Assembly: GCA_019279435.1 (NCBI GenBank) | Contig: JAAALK010000286.1 | Coordinates: forward strand, 43,027,712 to 43,091,711 | DNA: 64,000 bases | Reading direction: 5' to 3' | Source: Zizania palustris | Taxonomy: Eukaryota > Streptophyta > Magnoliopsida > Poales > Poaceae | In this document: positions 11,948 to 22,417 of the stretch, in pieces | Position numbering within the stretch: position 1 is the first letter of the stretch | Layout of the letters: every line of letters begins with the position of its first letter | Program-made: the position numbers and the translations under genes | The notes under the pieces: generated by a model | Database searches by the model: none | Told to the model about the DNA's origin: nothing | The model's input: the letters and a program-made list of their open reading frames with translations, nothing else

Positions 11948-12319
11948 TGTAACGAACTCACCATCGAACCCACTCTACGCCGGTGAGTTCGGCACAATTC
12001 AAATCATTGCGCCATGAACCAGAAGAACAGGAAGAGAGAAGTAGATAGGGGAATCAAGATTCTGTTATTTCCTTGCCTGCCCCGCAAACTCTGTTCACCC
12101 TCCGACAAAATACCCATCGCAAAGTGTTTCCACTTTTACATAATGTGTTTCGTCAATACAGAACATGTATTACAGAATTCCGCCTTTAAACCTCATTTCA
12201 AGTCTTCTTTCCCGTGCCCATCCTTCATGCCCAGCTTCTCTCCTGCCTCCATCTCTTTCCCAGCTCTTACCGCCACTTCACTCCTTGGCACGTAGGCTAC
12301 TGCAACAGACTGTGTGACA
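11948..12319 (-). repeat. 3' LTR of the Gypsy element (372 bp)
   Basis: On the plus strand it runs TGTAACGAACTC...GTGACA. It matches 56175-56499 over its length apart from substitutions and a stretch near 12040-12090 missing in the partner. Confidence 0.88.
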
Positions 12320-12339
12320 TTGCTGCCCCCTTGAGCTGC
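12320..12339 (-). other. Polypurine tract of the Gypsy element
   Basis: On the minus strand CAAGGGGGCAGCAA lies directly before the LTR start TGTCACAC. This fixes the minus orientation. Confidence 0.75.
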
Positions 12340-13500
12340 GACATCCCACCAAATTAATGTCGTAGGAAACCTGTGTTTAAGCACTGAATAATCCTCCCAC
12401 GTAGCACATTGTCATGGAAGAGAACCCTAGGAAACCAATAGCTGAACCTGCGCTGCATTCCCCTTCTTAATCAAACAACGGTCCAGAATGTTAGTTGGTT
12501 CCAAATCCTAAACATCCAATTCCACGGACGACGGAAGAGTAGAAAAAACTAGAGCGGAAGACAGTATATGTTGTTTCAATTGAGAAAAAAACTAGACTTT
12601 CAGGTGGTAATTGGAGACGATAAGCCATTGTGCCCACTTTCTCTACAATTTGAAACGGTCCAAAATATTCCATTGCCGGCTTGGGGAATGGACGATTGAT
12701 TACCGAAGTTTGAGCATAAGGTTGAAGCTTTAAAAACACATAATCTCCCATGTGGAACGAACGGAACGATCGGTGCCAATCAGCATTTTGCTTCATGCGA
12801 TGATGAGCTTTAGATAAATGGTGTTGTAACATTTCAGAGAACAATTGGCGATCCTTCAGCATAGTATCCACATCCACCTGAGAATCTGAACCAAAAACAC
12901 TCGAGTGCAAAACTGACAGAAAGTGATAATTGGGATCCACTCCAAATAATGCTTTAAAGGGAGAACATTGAAGAGTAGAATGATATAAAGTGTTGTACCA
13001 AAATTGTGCTAACGACAACCAGGATACCCATTTCTTGAGATAGACAGAAGTGGCACAACGAAGATACATTTCTACACACTGATTGACCCGCTTTGTTTGG
13101 CCATCGATCTGCGGGTGGTAAGCTGTGGACAAATGTAATGGAACATCCAATTTGTCAAATAGATATTTCCAGAAGTTGCTAGTGAAAATTTTGTCCCTGT
13201 CCGACACAATTGACTTAGGTAGGCAATATAATGCAACAATGCGATCCAGAAAAATTTAGCAATCTGAATTGCAGTGTAAGGGTGCTTGAGAGGCAAAAAT
13301 GCGTAAATTTGGAGAATCTATCTACCACAACCAGTATGGAGTTAAACCCTTAGGACAGTGGTAAACCCTCTATGAAATCCATAGATATGTCTTGCCATGA
13401 GCCTACTAGAATGGGTAGAGGTTGCAAAAGACTAGGAACCTTACAATACTCATGCTTTGCTTGATGACAAATATCACATTACTGAATAAACTCTTTGACA
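12340..13500 (-). pseudogene. Gypsy integrase, decayed
   Basis: The N-terminal zinc-binding end is near 13441-13500, where the minus strand reads CDICHQAKHE after an in-frame stop. The catalytic and C-terminal part is open from 13207 to 12491. It has STAYHPQIDGQTKRVNQ, where the family normally has TDGQTERVN and the catalytic glutamate is replaced by lysine. Then come LAQFWYNTLYHSTLQCSPF and the GPY-type end MEYFGPFQIVEKVGTMAYRL. The catalytic-core frame is disrupted around 13200-13300. Any chromodomain that should follow is not recognisable, as the reading degenerates after LPPESL. The protein would join element DNA to the host chromosome; with these lesions it should be inactive. Confidence 0.8.
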
Positions 13501-14019
13501 ACAAGTTTCAGCTTGGGCTAAGTGAAAAACTTATGTAACCTATGATATGTCACTTGAATACCCGAATGCCCCCCAACTGTTGAAGCATGAAAGGTGGAAA
13601 TGAGCGTAGTTTGCAAAGCTGAATTGGAGCCCACCCAAATTCTCGAATGAAGTCGAATCAACCCTTCATGCAGAGTATAACCCTAGGAATTAGAACCCAC
13701 CACAGCCAATTCCTAGAGTACAAGTTGGGCTTGAGGATCTATGGCATAAGAATTGACAATTTCCTGTAACCAAAGGGGTTGTACAACTGATATAGCCTGC
13801 AGTTGGAAGAAATGTCCCACCCTAGACAAGGAATCAGCCAAAGTATTATCCACTCCCTTTTTTATTGAAACTTGTATTGTAACCCAATGAGTTTAGTCAT
13901 GGCTTTTTTCTGTAATTCAGTATGTAAGGTTTGATTTTCTAATTGATATAAAGCTTTATGATCCGTAAAGATAGTGAAAGGGCCTCTCATGAGATATCAT
14001 CTCCATTTGTCCACTGCCA
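13501..14019 (-). pseudogene. Degenerate RNase H / connection region of the Gypsy pol
   Basis: Lies between the RT-RNase H ORF and the integrase zinc finger on the same strand. Several stops and frame changes interrupt it and no long ORF survives. The assignment rests on position in the Gypsy pol order. Confidence 0.5.
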
Positions 14020-14982
14020 TTAGTATAGCCATAAACTCTTTTCATAGATAGAGAGTTTCTGATTAAGAATGCCAAGTGCTTTGCTGTAAAAGGCAATAGG
14101 GTGTCCTTCTTGAGAGAGAACAACTCTAATTCTTGTGTCACAATCATCACTTTCCAACTGAAAAGGTTTATCAAAATTTGGTATTGCTAAGACTAAGGCA
14201 GAACACATAGCAGCTTTAACTTGTAAAAATGATTGATGGGCTTGTTCAGTCCACTGAAAAGTCTTGGACTTATGTAGTAAGGTAGTAAGAGGCTTAGTTA
14301 GTATACCATAGTTGCGAATAAATTTTCTATAGTATCCTATGAGTCCCAGAAATCCCCTCAATTCTATCAATGAACTAGGAACTGGCCAATTCTGCATCAC
14401 AAGAACTTTGTTTGGATCAATTGCCACACCTTGATCAGATATAATATGTCCCAGATACTCAATTTGAGATAGAGCCAAAGATCACTTGCTCCTTTTAGCA
14501 TATAAATGGTTGTCTCACAAAATAGTCAATACCATATTGAGATGTTGAGCATGTTCAGATAATGATTTACTATAGGACAAAATATCATCTATGAATACCA
14601 AAACAAATTTCCTCATGTGTGGAGCAAATATAGAGTTCATGAGACACTAAAACGTGGCTGGAGCATTAGTAAGCCCAAAGGGCATGACTCTAAACTTGAA
14701 ATGACCATGGTGTGTCTTAAATGTAGTTTCCTCCTCGTCCACTTCGCTCATCCTAATTTGGTGATATCCACTCCTTAAATCCAATTTTAAAAAGTGAGTG
14801 GAACCACCCAATTCATCCAACAATTCATCAATGATAGGCAGGGGAAACTTGTTTTTTATGGTTACATCATTGATTTTTCTATAATCAACACATAACCTCA
14901 AAGTATTATCCTTCTTTTTAACCAACAGCACAGGAGAAGCAAAGGGACTAAAATTGGGTATGATCAAACCAGTAGACAACAT
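14020..14982 (-). pseudogene. Gypsy reverse transcriptase and RNase H, broken
   Basis: Frame 14982-14647 holds the RT palm start: SPFASPVLLVKKKD, LCVDYRKINDVTIKNKFPLP and MPFGLTNAPATF. It ends at a TAG (14647-14649) where the family has a Gln codon. Reading on gives the catalytic FIDD box near 14590, then further stops. Frame 14478-14020 has IEYLGHIISDQGVAIDPNKV, GFLGLIGYYRKFIRNYGILT and the start of RNase H. The N-terminal end of the RT is cut off by Copia A at 14990 and resumes at 25761. The protein copies element RNA into DNA. This copy is dead. Confidence 0.85.
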
Positions 14983-14989
14983 ATCAGTC

Positions 14990-17005
14990 TGTTGGACCGG
15001 AAACGGCGACCAGGGGGTGAATGGGAGCTTTTAAAATTTCAGGCTAAAAATAGCCTTCTGTTTTAATTCAGTCTACTGCGGAACAGGCTTCGAACACAAC
15101 CTTCGAAGTTCTGGTTCAGAGGTATTTTACAGCTCCGAAAACAGGCTTCGCAAGGAGCAAAAGTTCGAGGCCAAGGAGACTTCGCTCCACCCACAACCCC
15201 GAAAAATCAGCTCTGCTAAGTCAGTGCAGGCTCCGCACACAGGGTGCTTCGAGCAGGCTTCGCACTTCACCCTTCGCACGAGTGGACAACCCTTTGAGGA
15301 CTTCGACCAAATACTTAGCGACAGCAACTGGTGCTGGGCTTCGTACTACGAAGGTCTAAACGCACACTTTACAGACTTCGCTAAGGGCTACGACACGGGA
15401 AGAAAAACGGGCTTCGATCAGTGCTTCGCTAGTTATAAGCGAGGTCTAGCCTCCAGTTACACAGAGCGAATGCACACTGAAAAGCACACTTCGCACGAAC
15501 ACCCTTCGCCCAAACAGGCTTCGGTGCACTACAAGAAGTCAATGCAGGCAGCGAGGTATGCAAACAAGCTCAAGCAAAATGAACATAGAAATAGGGCTTC
15601 GCTGCTTGAACAAGGAACACTAAAAATGAACTCACTGGATGAATACAAAGTATGTGGTGGCTAGTACAGGAGCTCAACAATGAATGCTCAAAGTGTTTTA
15701 TGTGACCAACCCAGCCCCCACTATTTATAGCCACTATTCACCCATGTGAATTGACCACTTTACCCCTAGGTTTTACATTGGTTTTGTCTCATCAGAACTG
15801 AGGGGTACAAAAGATAGTCAACTTTATTTGGAGGCTTCTCTGTCAGCTTTGCAGAGGGGACAGCGTCAGCTTTTTGTAGAGCAGACACTGTCAGCCTTTA
15901 CAGTCTTTGACCCTTCTAAAGCCCCCCTTCACACGCGAGGGGTGCGGTAGCTTCGGTGAGAAGCCTTGAGCCTGATGGCCTTCGCTTCACCGAAGTCAGC
16001 CTCCGATACAGTGACGGTTTTGAGCCGAATCCGTCAAATCCCTTGGGCCTTCGCACCAACACCTTCGGAGTGGACCACCACGGCTTCGAAGCTTCTCCCA
16101 GCTCGAACTCCGTCAGTCGTGTACCGAAGCCATGCATGGCCGAAGTACCACAAGACCACCTCACTCGGGAGCCCCACCTTCGCTCCAAAGCGTGCTTCAC
16201 TCCGAAGCCCCACCTTCGGAGTACCACCCTTCGAAGTCCCTCTTTTGTCCAATGCCTCCGCATGAATCATTCCATGAGCACTTCGTCGCAGTGTCTCTCC
16301 CCGAGCACACTCCTCGACCAGCCTCACCCGGACCATGCCTTCGATGCACCTTGACTTCTGAGACCTTCGTCGGGTATACCTTCGAGTGTCTCCCTCCGGA
16401 GCACACTTCGAACACCTTGCCTCTGCTGAGGACTTGATCCACCATACTCCGAAGTTACTCCATTCGGAGTAACCTTCGAAGTGCCTCGCCTCCGAGGACT
16501 TCGTCTCGGAGTACCTTCACCCGGAGCCATGCTCCTCACTTACTGCCTTCTCCTGGTGCACCTCGACCCGAGGTCCGACCTCGACCCCTTCGCAGCCTTC
16601 GTGACGGAGCTCCCCGCTCCCCTAGCATCAAGCCTCCCGCTTGACCTAGGTTCACCTGCTACGAACCATCCGTCGCCTCCGAAGTCCCCTGCGCACCACA
16701 GACAAGCAGACAAGTGTATCCAGTACCCCGGAGACCTCTCCGGGTTAGCACCCTTCGGTACATACTCCGGTGTACCGCCCAAAGTACCGAAACCTTCGGT
16801 ACAACCATTCATCGTGTACTGTCGGACCCCTCTGACAGGCACACTTCGCTGCAACAGCTGCAGCAACCGAACCCTTCGGTGAAACAGCCTCCGAACACCT
16901 TCGGAGAACCAACCTCCGAACCCCTTTGGAGGGACCCCTTCGAATCAGAGAGTAAACTCTGTCAATCACTCATAACAGACTCTGAAACCAACCCTTGGTT
17001 TCTCA
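14990..17005 (-). repeat. 3' LTR of Copia A (2016 bp)
   Basis: Pairs with 23738-25755. It holds a minus-strand TATAAATA (15722-15729) in the context GGCTATAAATAGTGGGG. Its left-hand transcript region has many CTTCG, TTCGAAG and CTCCGAAG motifs. The ORFs on both strands in 15900-17040 come from this repeat and are not conserved between copies. Confidence 0.92.
15722..15729 (-). promoter_or_regulatory. TATA box of the Copia LTR promoter
   Basis: TATAAATA on the minus strand. The same box is kept at 24472-24479 (A), 46912-46919 (C, plus strand), 47998-48005 (B) and 51570-51577 (D), always followed by the same leader. Confidence 0.6.
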
Positions 17006-18045
17006 ATCTCCCCCTTGATGAGTGCATTGACAATCAGATTTAAGTTCAAGAAAATTTGAAAAATTTCAGCACACAAGTGACCATAAAAACTCAGAAACGA
17101 GCCAAACCATGTCACTTGACAAAAGAATTTCCTCCCCCTTTTCAAAAGAGTAAAAGCCCCTTCGGCAAATCTCCCCTTTGCAAGATAAAAACTCAACAAT
17201 TTCTCCCCCTTTGGCAATGCAAGCATCAAGGAGCATGTAAAAGATGCATAGCTTTGAAACGGGCAGAATTGCAAAGACATAGAAAGCAAAAATATGCCAA
17301 TTATTAATACCAATTACCATGTGCTCAGCTCAATCTAACATTCTCTAAAAACATGATGACATCATGTGATTTTGTCATTTTGAAATAAAAGCATCACCAC
17401 TCAATCATGGTAACTAGACAAGTAAAAGCAGCGACTGCGCAAAGCTAGTCAATTTCTACTCTAGACAAACAAGTCCAGTTCAAATGGAGTATTTAAAAGC
17501 AAACTTGATGATCAATGAATTTTGTTGTTCTTTTTCATAATGCTAGGGGTTATTTGTCTGTCTACCTTATACTGTCCAATCAAGCTAAGCCTAGGCATGA
17601 AAGCCATCGGAAGCTTAAGGCGGTGATTTTGGCGTACGCTACACTATCCCAGTTCAGACCAATGTGCAATGGTAAGCAGTCTAGAATAGAGTAGTGCGAC
17701 AAACAAACCCACCTGGATCTTTTCACTTGAAGCATGCAAATCATGGAGTTTTTGATTTTAATTAAGTGAACCAATTTGTTTAGCATCCAGAGAAGAGGAG
17801 TCTTGCTATCAAGCAGATAAAAGATAGCTAAAGCAGTCCTGCCTAAACATGCTAGATTCAAGACTAAGCAGTGAGCACGATTTGATTTTGTAAAGAAAAC
17901 ATCATGCATATTAATGTTTTAGATACATTAAATAGAGCTGAGCTGACATGATTCATGAATTACATTCAGGCATATAAGTGCAAGAGATGTAAATGCAATT
18001 TCATACATGATGAGCATATGCGAGACAATTAAAGTCTTCTCCCCC
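17006..18045 (-). other. Copia A 3' non-coding region with three GGGGGAGA motifs
   Basis: About 1 kb between the pol stop and the LTR. The minus strand has GGGGGAGA at 18038-18045, right after the pol stop, at 17202-17209, and at 17007-17014 as part of the polypurine tract CATCAAGGGGGAGAT next to the LTR. Repeated polypurine-like tracts here are a published Sirevirus hallmark. No gene recognised; small ORFs lack motifs. Confidence 0.75.
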
Positions 18046-20067
18046 TCACAAAATGCCGTAAGAGTGACAAATACCAAGTTCCCCACGCAAGTAGGCAAAT
18101 CGAGAAGCATCGAGGGGTTTTGTGAAAATATCGGCTAGCTGGTGTTGGGTATCAACATATTGAAGTTCAATATCACCCTTCTCATTGTGATCTCTAAGAA
18201 AATGATACCGCACATCAATGTGTTTGGTTTTGGAGTGCTGAACCGGGTTGTTTGCAATACAAATAGCACTAGTGTTGTCACAAAAAAGTGGAACACTCTT
18301 ATAATCTAACCCGAAATCCTGCAAAGTGGAAACCATCCACAAAATCTGAGAGCAACAGCTAGCTGCAGCAACATATTCAGCCTCAGCCGTCGATTGTGCA
18401 ACACTAGACTGTTTGCGGGAAGACCAGCAAACCAGTGATGTCCCCAGAAAATGACAAGTACCAGAGGTACTCTTCCTATCAATCCTACACCCAGCAAATT
18501 CCGCATCGGAATAACCTCGAAGACATAAAGAGGAAGATGCTGAATACCATATGCCAAATTTGAGGGTATGTTTGAGATACCTGAGAATGCGCTTTACCGC
18601 TTGGCGGTGCGAAGCTCGTGGTGAAGCCTGAAAACGAGCACACAGACACACTGCGAAGTGTATGTCTGGCCTTGTAGCAGTCAAGTAGAGGAGGGAGCCG
18701 ATCATGCTTCGGAACTCCTTCTGATCTACGGCTTCTCCATCTTCATCAGGATCCAATGCTACAGATGTAGCCATTGGAGTGGCGAGTGGCTTCACATCAG
18801 CCATGTCGAACTTCTTGAGCAGGTCCTTGGTGTACTTTGTCTGGTGAACGAAAGTACCTTGTGTGCTTTGCTTGATTTGCAAACCAAGGAAAAAGGTAAG
18901 CTCGCCCATCATGGACATCTCGAATTCCCTGCTCATGGCATCTGCAAACTCGGCAACCAAAGCATGAAAAGAGCCACCAAAGATGATATCATCCACATAA
19001 ATCTGAACTAGGAGGAAATCTTTGCCATGCTTGAGAGTGAATAGGGTTTTATCAACAGAGCCCATCAAATACCCCCGCTCCAGCAGAAAAGACTTAAGTC
19101 TGTCATACCATGCCCGAGGGGCCTGCTTGAGTCCATAAAGAGCCTTATGAAGTTTAAGGACTTTATGCGGGTATTTGGGGTTTTCAAAACCAGGGGGTTG
19201 TTTTACATAAACATCTTCGCCTATGAAACCATTAAGGAAGGCACTTTTGACATCCATTTGATAGAGTTTGAATCCCCGGGATGTCGCAAAGGCAAGCAAA
19301 ATCCTAATGGCCTCAAGGCGAGCAACAGGTGCAAAAGTTTCAGTAAAATCAATCCCTTCTAATTGAGAATAACCCTGAGCTACGAGTCTAGCCTTGTTTC
19401 TAACTATAGTCCCATCCTCCCCTTGTTTGTTTTTGAAAATCCATTTTGTTCCAATGAAATAAACATTTGGTGGAGGATCAACTAAAGTCCAGACTTGGTT
19501 TCTCTCAAAATTTTCAAGTTCTTCATGCATGGCATTGATCCAACTAGAATCAGAGAGTGCATGGCTAACATCTAAGGGCTCGAAAGAAGCAACAAAAGCG
19601 GAATCAATGAAATGAGCATGAGAACGTGTTACCCTTTGATCAAGCTCACCAATGATCTGCTCGGGAGGGTGCATCCTTTGAACATGATGTGGAGCCTCGC
19701 GGCGGGATGCAGACTCCCCCTCAACTTGTGCGTTGGAGTGGTCCAAGATGACCGATGTCGAGGTAGTTGCTTCGAGACCTTGTGCCGAAGTGGTCGAAGC
19801 GGGGTCAGCTTCGGGGGTTGATGTCGAGGGTAGTAGGGGTTCATCCTCGAAATCTCCGGGATCTTCTTCTTTGAAGATGGTCTGTTCCATATCGTGTTCA
19901 TTTGCCTGTTCAAGAGCAGAACTAACAGAGGGGGTTGATTCATCAAAAGTCACATCACATGACTCGATGACAATGTTAGTCTCTAAATTATAAACACGAT
20001 AAGAATGACCATGAGTAGTATAACCCAAAAAGATCCTGTCAGAAGAACGCGACTCCAATTTATCCAA
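18046..20067 (-). CDS. Copia A reverse transcriptase and RNase H, 673-codon open frame
   Basis: Longest intact retroelement frame here. It starts within the integrase C-terminal region (IFLGYTTHGHSYRVYNLET) and continues through an acidic linker into the Copia RT: WTLVDPPPNVYFIGTKWIFK near 200, LVAQGYSQLEGIDFTETFAP near 230, YQMDVKSAFLNGFIGEDVYV near 270, LYGLKQAPRAWYDRL, and the catalytic QIYVDDIIFGG near 355. RNase H follows with GYSDAEFAGC, the active-site region QSTAEAEYVAAASCCSQILW near 560, and LFCDNTSAICIANNPVQHSK. It ends LADIFTKPLDASRFAYLRGE. The upstream frame is separated by a 1-bp deletion near 20135, so this frame could not be made as part of a full polyprotein. Its minus strand is also the coding strand of B and D. 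Confidence 0.85.
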   Translation of the reverse strand: MDKLESRSSDRIFLGYTTHGHSYRVYNLETNIVIESCDVTFDESTPSVSSALEQANEHDMEQTIFKEEDPGDFEDEPLLPSTSTPEADPASTTSAQGLEATTSTSVILDHSNAQVEGESASRREAPHHVQRMHPPEQIIGELDQRVTRSHAHFIDSAFVASFEPLDVSHALSDSSWINAMHEELENFERNQVWTLVDPPPNVYFIGTKWIFKNKQGEDGTIVRNKARLVAQGYSQLEGIDFTETFAPVARLEAIRILLAFATSRGFKLYQMDVKSAFLNGFIGEDVYVKQPPGFENPKYPHKVLKLHKALYGLKQAPRAWYDRLKSFLLERGYLMGSVDKTLFTLKHGKDFLLVQIYVDDIIFGGSFHALVAEFADAMSREFEMSMMGELTFFLGLQIKQSTQGTFVHQTKYTKDLLKKFDMADVKPLATPMATSVALDPDEDGEAVDQKEFRSMIGSLLYLTATRPDIHFAVCLCARFQASPRASHRQAVKRILRYLKHTLKFGIWYSASSSLCLRGYSDAEFAGCRIDRKSTSGTCHFLGTSLVCWSSRKQSSVAQSTAEAEYVAAASCCSQILWMVSTLQDFGLDYKSVPLFCDNTSAICIANNPVQHSKTKHIDVRYHFLRDHNEKGDIELQYVDTQHQLADIFTKPLDASRFAYLRGELGICHSYGIL

Positions 20068-20776
20068 ATTACCACATTTTAGGATAAAGCAACAACAGCC
20101 AAAAACTCGAAGATGAGTAACCTTGGGCTGTCTCCCAAACGTAGCTCATAAGATGTCAAGTTCAAAATTGAGCGCAAGAATATTCGGTTTGAGATGTAAC
20201 ATGCAGTGTTCATGGCCTCAGCCCAGAATTTTCTAGAAGTCTTATGCTCATCGAGCATCGTCCTAGCCATCTCAACCAAAGTGCGGTTCTTTCTCTCAAC
20301 AACACCGTTTTGTTGAGGAACCCGCGGAGCAGAGAATTGATGTTCTATGCCATTCTCCATGCAAAAGTCAACAAAGAGACTGTTCTTGAACTCGGTGCCA
20401 TTATCACTTCGAATGAATTTCAATGCACCGGGGAGTTCAGTGAAAAGTCTCAAAGCCAAGCTCCAAAAGTGTGAAAACACTTCATCCTTGCTGGCAAGAA
20501 AGAAGACCCAAGAGTAGCAAGAGAAATCATCGACAATGACTAACACATACCACTTGCCACCTAAAGAACTAACCCGAGAAGGACCTACAGTGGCCATGTG
20601 GAGAAGTTCTCCGGGTTGTTCAGTCATCACTGTGGTGACAGGCGAGTGCGAAGCGGCAATTATTTTTCCATGTCGACAAGGAGCGCAAACTAAATTCTTC
20701 TCAAACTTGAGCTTGGGCAATCCTCGGATCAGACCTAGGGCACTCAGACGAGCGAGCAACTCAAAGCTCATATGCC
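20068..20776 (-). pseudogene. Copia A integrase with catalytic Asp to Ala change
   Basis: The frame reads GAG_pre-integrase type sequence (LARLSALGLIRGLPKLKFEK), then the integrase core. The first catalytic segment is LLHMATVGPSRV, whereas the neighbouring copies have HMDTVGP (B) and HMDTVGL (C), so GCC replaces GAC at the first acidic residue. The other two acidic sites, in FIRSDNGTEFKN and PQQNGVVERKNRT, are kept. A missing A in a run near 20135 shifts the frame after TSYELRLG. The zinc-binding part is also affected by a 1-bp loss near 20875. The enzyme inserts element DNA; this copy should be inactive on both grounds. Confidence 0.85.
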
Positions 20777-21196
20777 CTAGTCTCCTATGCCACTTCCAAA
20801 GCTCAGAGGTAGAATGTGCAACAAGACAATGAGAAGAACCAGATGACTCTGAAAAATCAGCTCCAAAACTCTCCCAACTCTAAAGATCTTGCAGACAACA
20901 ACGCCATCAGAATTGAGTACTTGCGAAGTATCGCGATGGAATCGCACTTCGAAGCCTTCATCAAGCAACTGAGATACAGAAAGCAAATTGTATCCCAGGT
21001 TTTCAACCAAAGCATTATCTTTGAGAGTGAAATTCGAGTTAATTCTTACCACACCTTTACCTTTCACTCTACTCCTTCGATTGTTTCCGAAGGTGATATG
21101 TTCCCTTTGCTTGGTTGTGGTGAGGCTGGAGAACCATGCTGCATTTCTGGTCATATGGCACGAACAACCGGAGTCCATGATCCACGTGCCCTCCAA
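20777..21196 (-). pseudogene. Copia A aspartic protease, C-terminally frameshifted
   Basis: Starts at the junction with gag and keeps the active-site region WIMDSGCSCHMT, followed by LKDNALVENLGYNLLSVSQL, typical of Copia proteases. The end RVGRVLELIFQ diverges from B and C (RVFGADFSES) because one A is missing near 20875, and it runs into a wrong frame. The protease would cleave the gag-pol polyprotein. Confidence 0.8.
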
Positions 21197-21211
21197 GCCT
21201 CAGTCTGTCGC

Positions 21212-22417
21212 CTACACATGATAAGAATATCTCGATCGCTCAGTGCTGGGGTGAGTGAAAAAATGACGAGGCATCCAGCACTGAGTGACACGAGTAGTAG
21301 GCACAGTAAAAGTAGACTGTCTATGCACAGGATAATCAGAATGATGCAAAGTGTGAGGTCTACCTACATGTTGTGATCTAACAGCATGACGAGGTCTCCT
21401 ACTCTGATGAGGTACTAAGATAATCGCCCGGGGTCTACCACCATATGGAACATGGTGAACACCTCGAGTAGCAAGACCTCTCCGAGAAGCGCGAGGAGCC
21501 TCGAAAACAGGACGATAGTAAGACTCAGACTCATGCATACCTAAAGATGGGTAATGCATGTCCTGGTAGCTCATCGCCTGAGAGCGTCGCTCATCCTTGA
21601 TGCGACGAAAACAGAACCCAACCAAATGACCCGCCCGCTGACAGTAGGAATAATGAAAAACTCTCCTATGGGCACTCTCATGGGTCTTAGGAGCAACTCT
21701 CACAGGCTCATTGGGATTCTGCTGAGTGGTTTTCTTGGGAAGGATTTTCTTGGCAGGAGGAGTGGTTTTCTTAGGTGTCCGGGTAGGTTTCTTGGCAGAT
21801 GGAGTGTCTAACAGAGCTCTCTCTTTCTCTAAGGTAGTGGGTGAGGTGAAAACAGTTTTGCTCTTACTGTCTGAAGAAATCCTCTCAAAACCCAAACCTA
21901 GAGCTACCCCTGCTCTGTCAGCACACATCTTGGTTTTAGCCAAGAGCAAGTTCATCCTACCCTTTCCCTCAGTGCATTTGTTAACCACAGAAAGAAGGTA
22001 TTCATTTTCAGTCATTAGGTTTTCAGCTTGCTCTCTAACAGTGCCTAGCTGGTCCTTAAGGGTTATGCATGTGTCACACAAAGGTTGCACATCCTTAGAA
22101 CTATCGGCCCTCTCCAATATAGCCTCTAAGTCATGAACATGTTTATCACGTAAATTAATGCTCTTGCGTAATAAAGAATAGTTCATGCATTCAATTATAT
22201 CATGAGGTCTAGAATCAACCACCAAAAGCTGCTTCTGTGCAGTCTCAAGCTCAGATAGAGTTTGAGCATGTACAGAACACAACTGAGCAAGCTCACCCAT
22301 GACAACAGTACAAGATTCACATTCAGCATCATTAACCCTAGACTTAAGCATGACATAATCAGTAGACACAGATTCTAGGCTAAGTCTAAGGTCTTTTCTT
22401 TCTCTAGCGGCTTGCAC
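21212..22417 (-). CDS. Copia A gag C-terminal half: coiled coil and zinc knuckle, open frame
   Basis: 401 codons open, in the frame preceding the protease. Residues 1-150 are heptad-like and acidic (LSLESVSTDYVMLKSRV, ELETAQKQLLVV, HDLEAILERADSS), as in Sirevirus gag proteins. A Lys/Pro-rich segment (KKPTRTPKKTTPPAKK) follows. Then comes a CCHC-like knuckle reading YSYCQRAGHLVGFC, where the first Cys is Tyr; copy B has CSYC at the same place, so this knuckle is damaged. The tail is Arg/His/Pro-rich. The start methionine (MQAARERKD) is internal to the ancestral gag, so it is not a separate gene. Confidence 0.7.
   Translation of the reverse strand: MQAARERKDLRLSLESVSTDYVMLKSRVNDAECESCTVVMGELAQLCSVHAQTLSELETAQKQLLVVDSRPHDIIECMNYSLLRKSINLRDKHVHDLEAILERADSSKDVQPLCDTCITLKDQLGTVREQAENLMTENEYLLSVVNKCTEGKGRMNLLLAKTKMCADRAGVALGLGFERISSDSKSKTVFTSPTTLEKERALLDTPSAKKPTRTPKKTTPPAKKILPKKTTQQNPNEPVRVAPKTHESAHRRVFHYSYCQRAGHLVGFCFRRIKDERRSQAMSYQDMHYPSLGMHESESYYRPVFEAPRASRRGLATRGVHHVPYGGRPRAIILVPHQSRRPRHAVRSQHVGRPHTLHHSDYPVHRQSTFTVPTTRVTQCWMPRHFFTHPSTERSRYSYHV

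Noticed and set aside
12014..12295. Plus-strand ORF of 93 codons
   Set aside because: Located inside the Gypsy 3' LTR; the partner LTR has only part of it.
15224..15664. Plus-strand ORF of 146 codons in the Copia A left LTR
   Set aside because: Antisense to the element and broken in the sister LTR at 23970-24410, so not conserved.
18658..21376. Several plus-strand ORFs antisense to Copia A pol
   Set aside because: Shadows of the RT, integrase and protease frames; Copia codon structure explains them.
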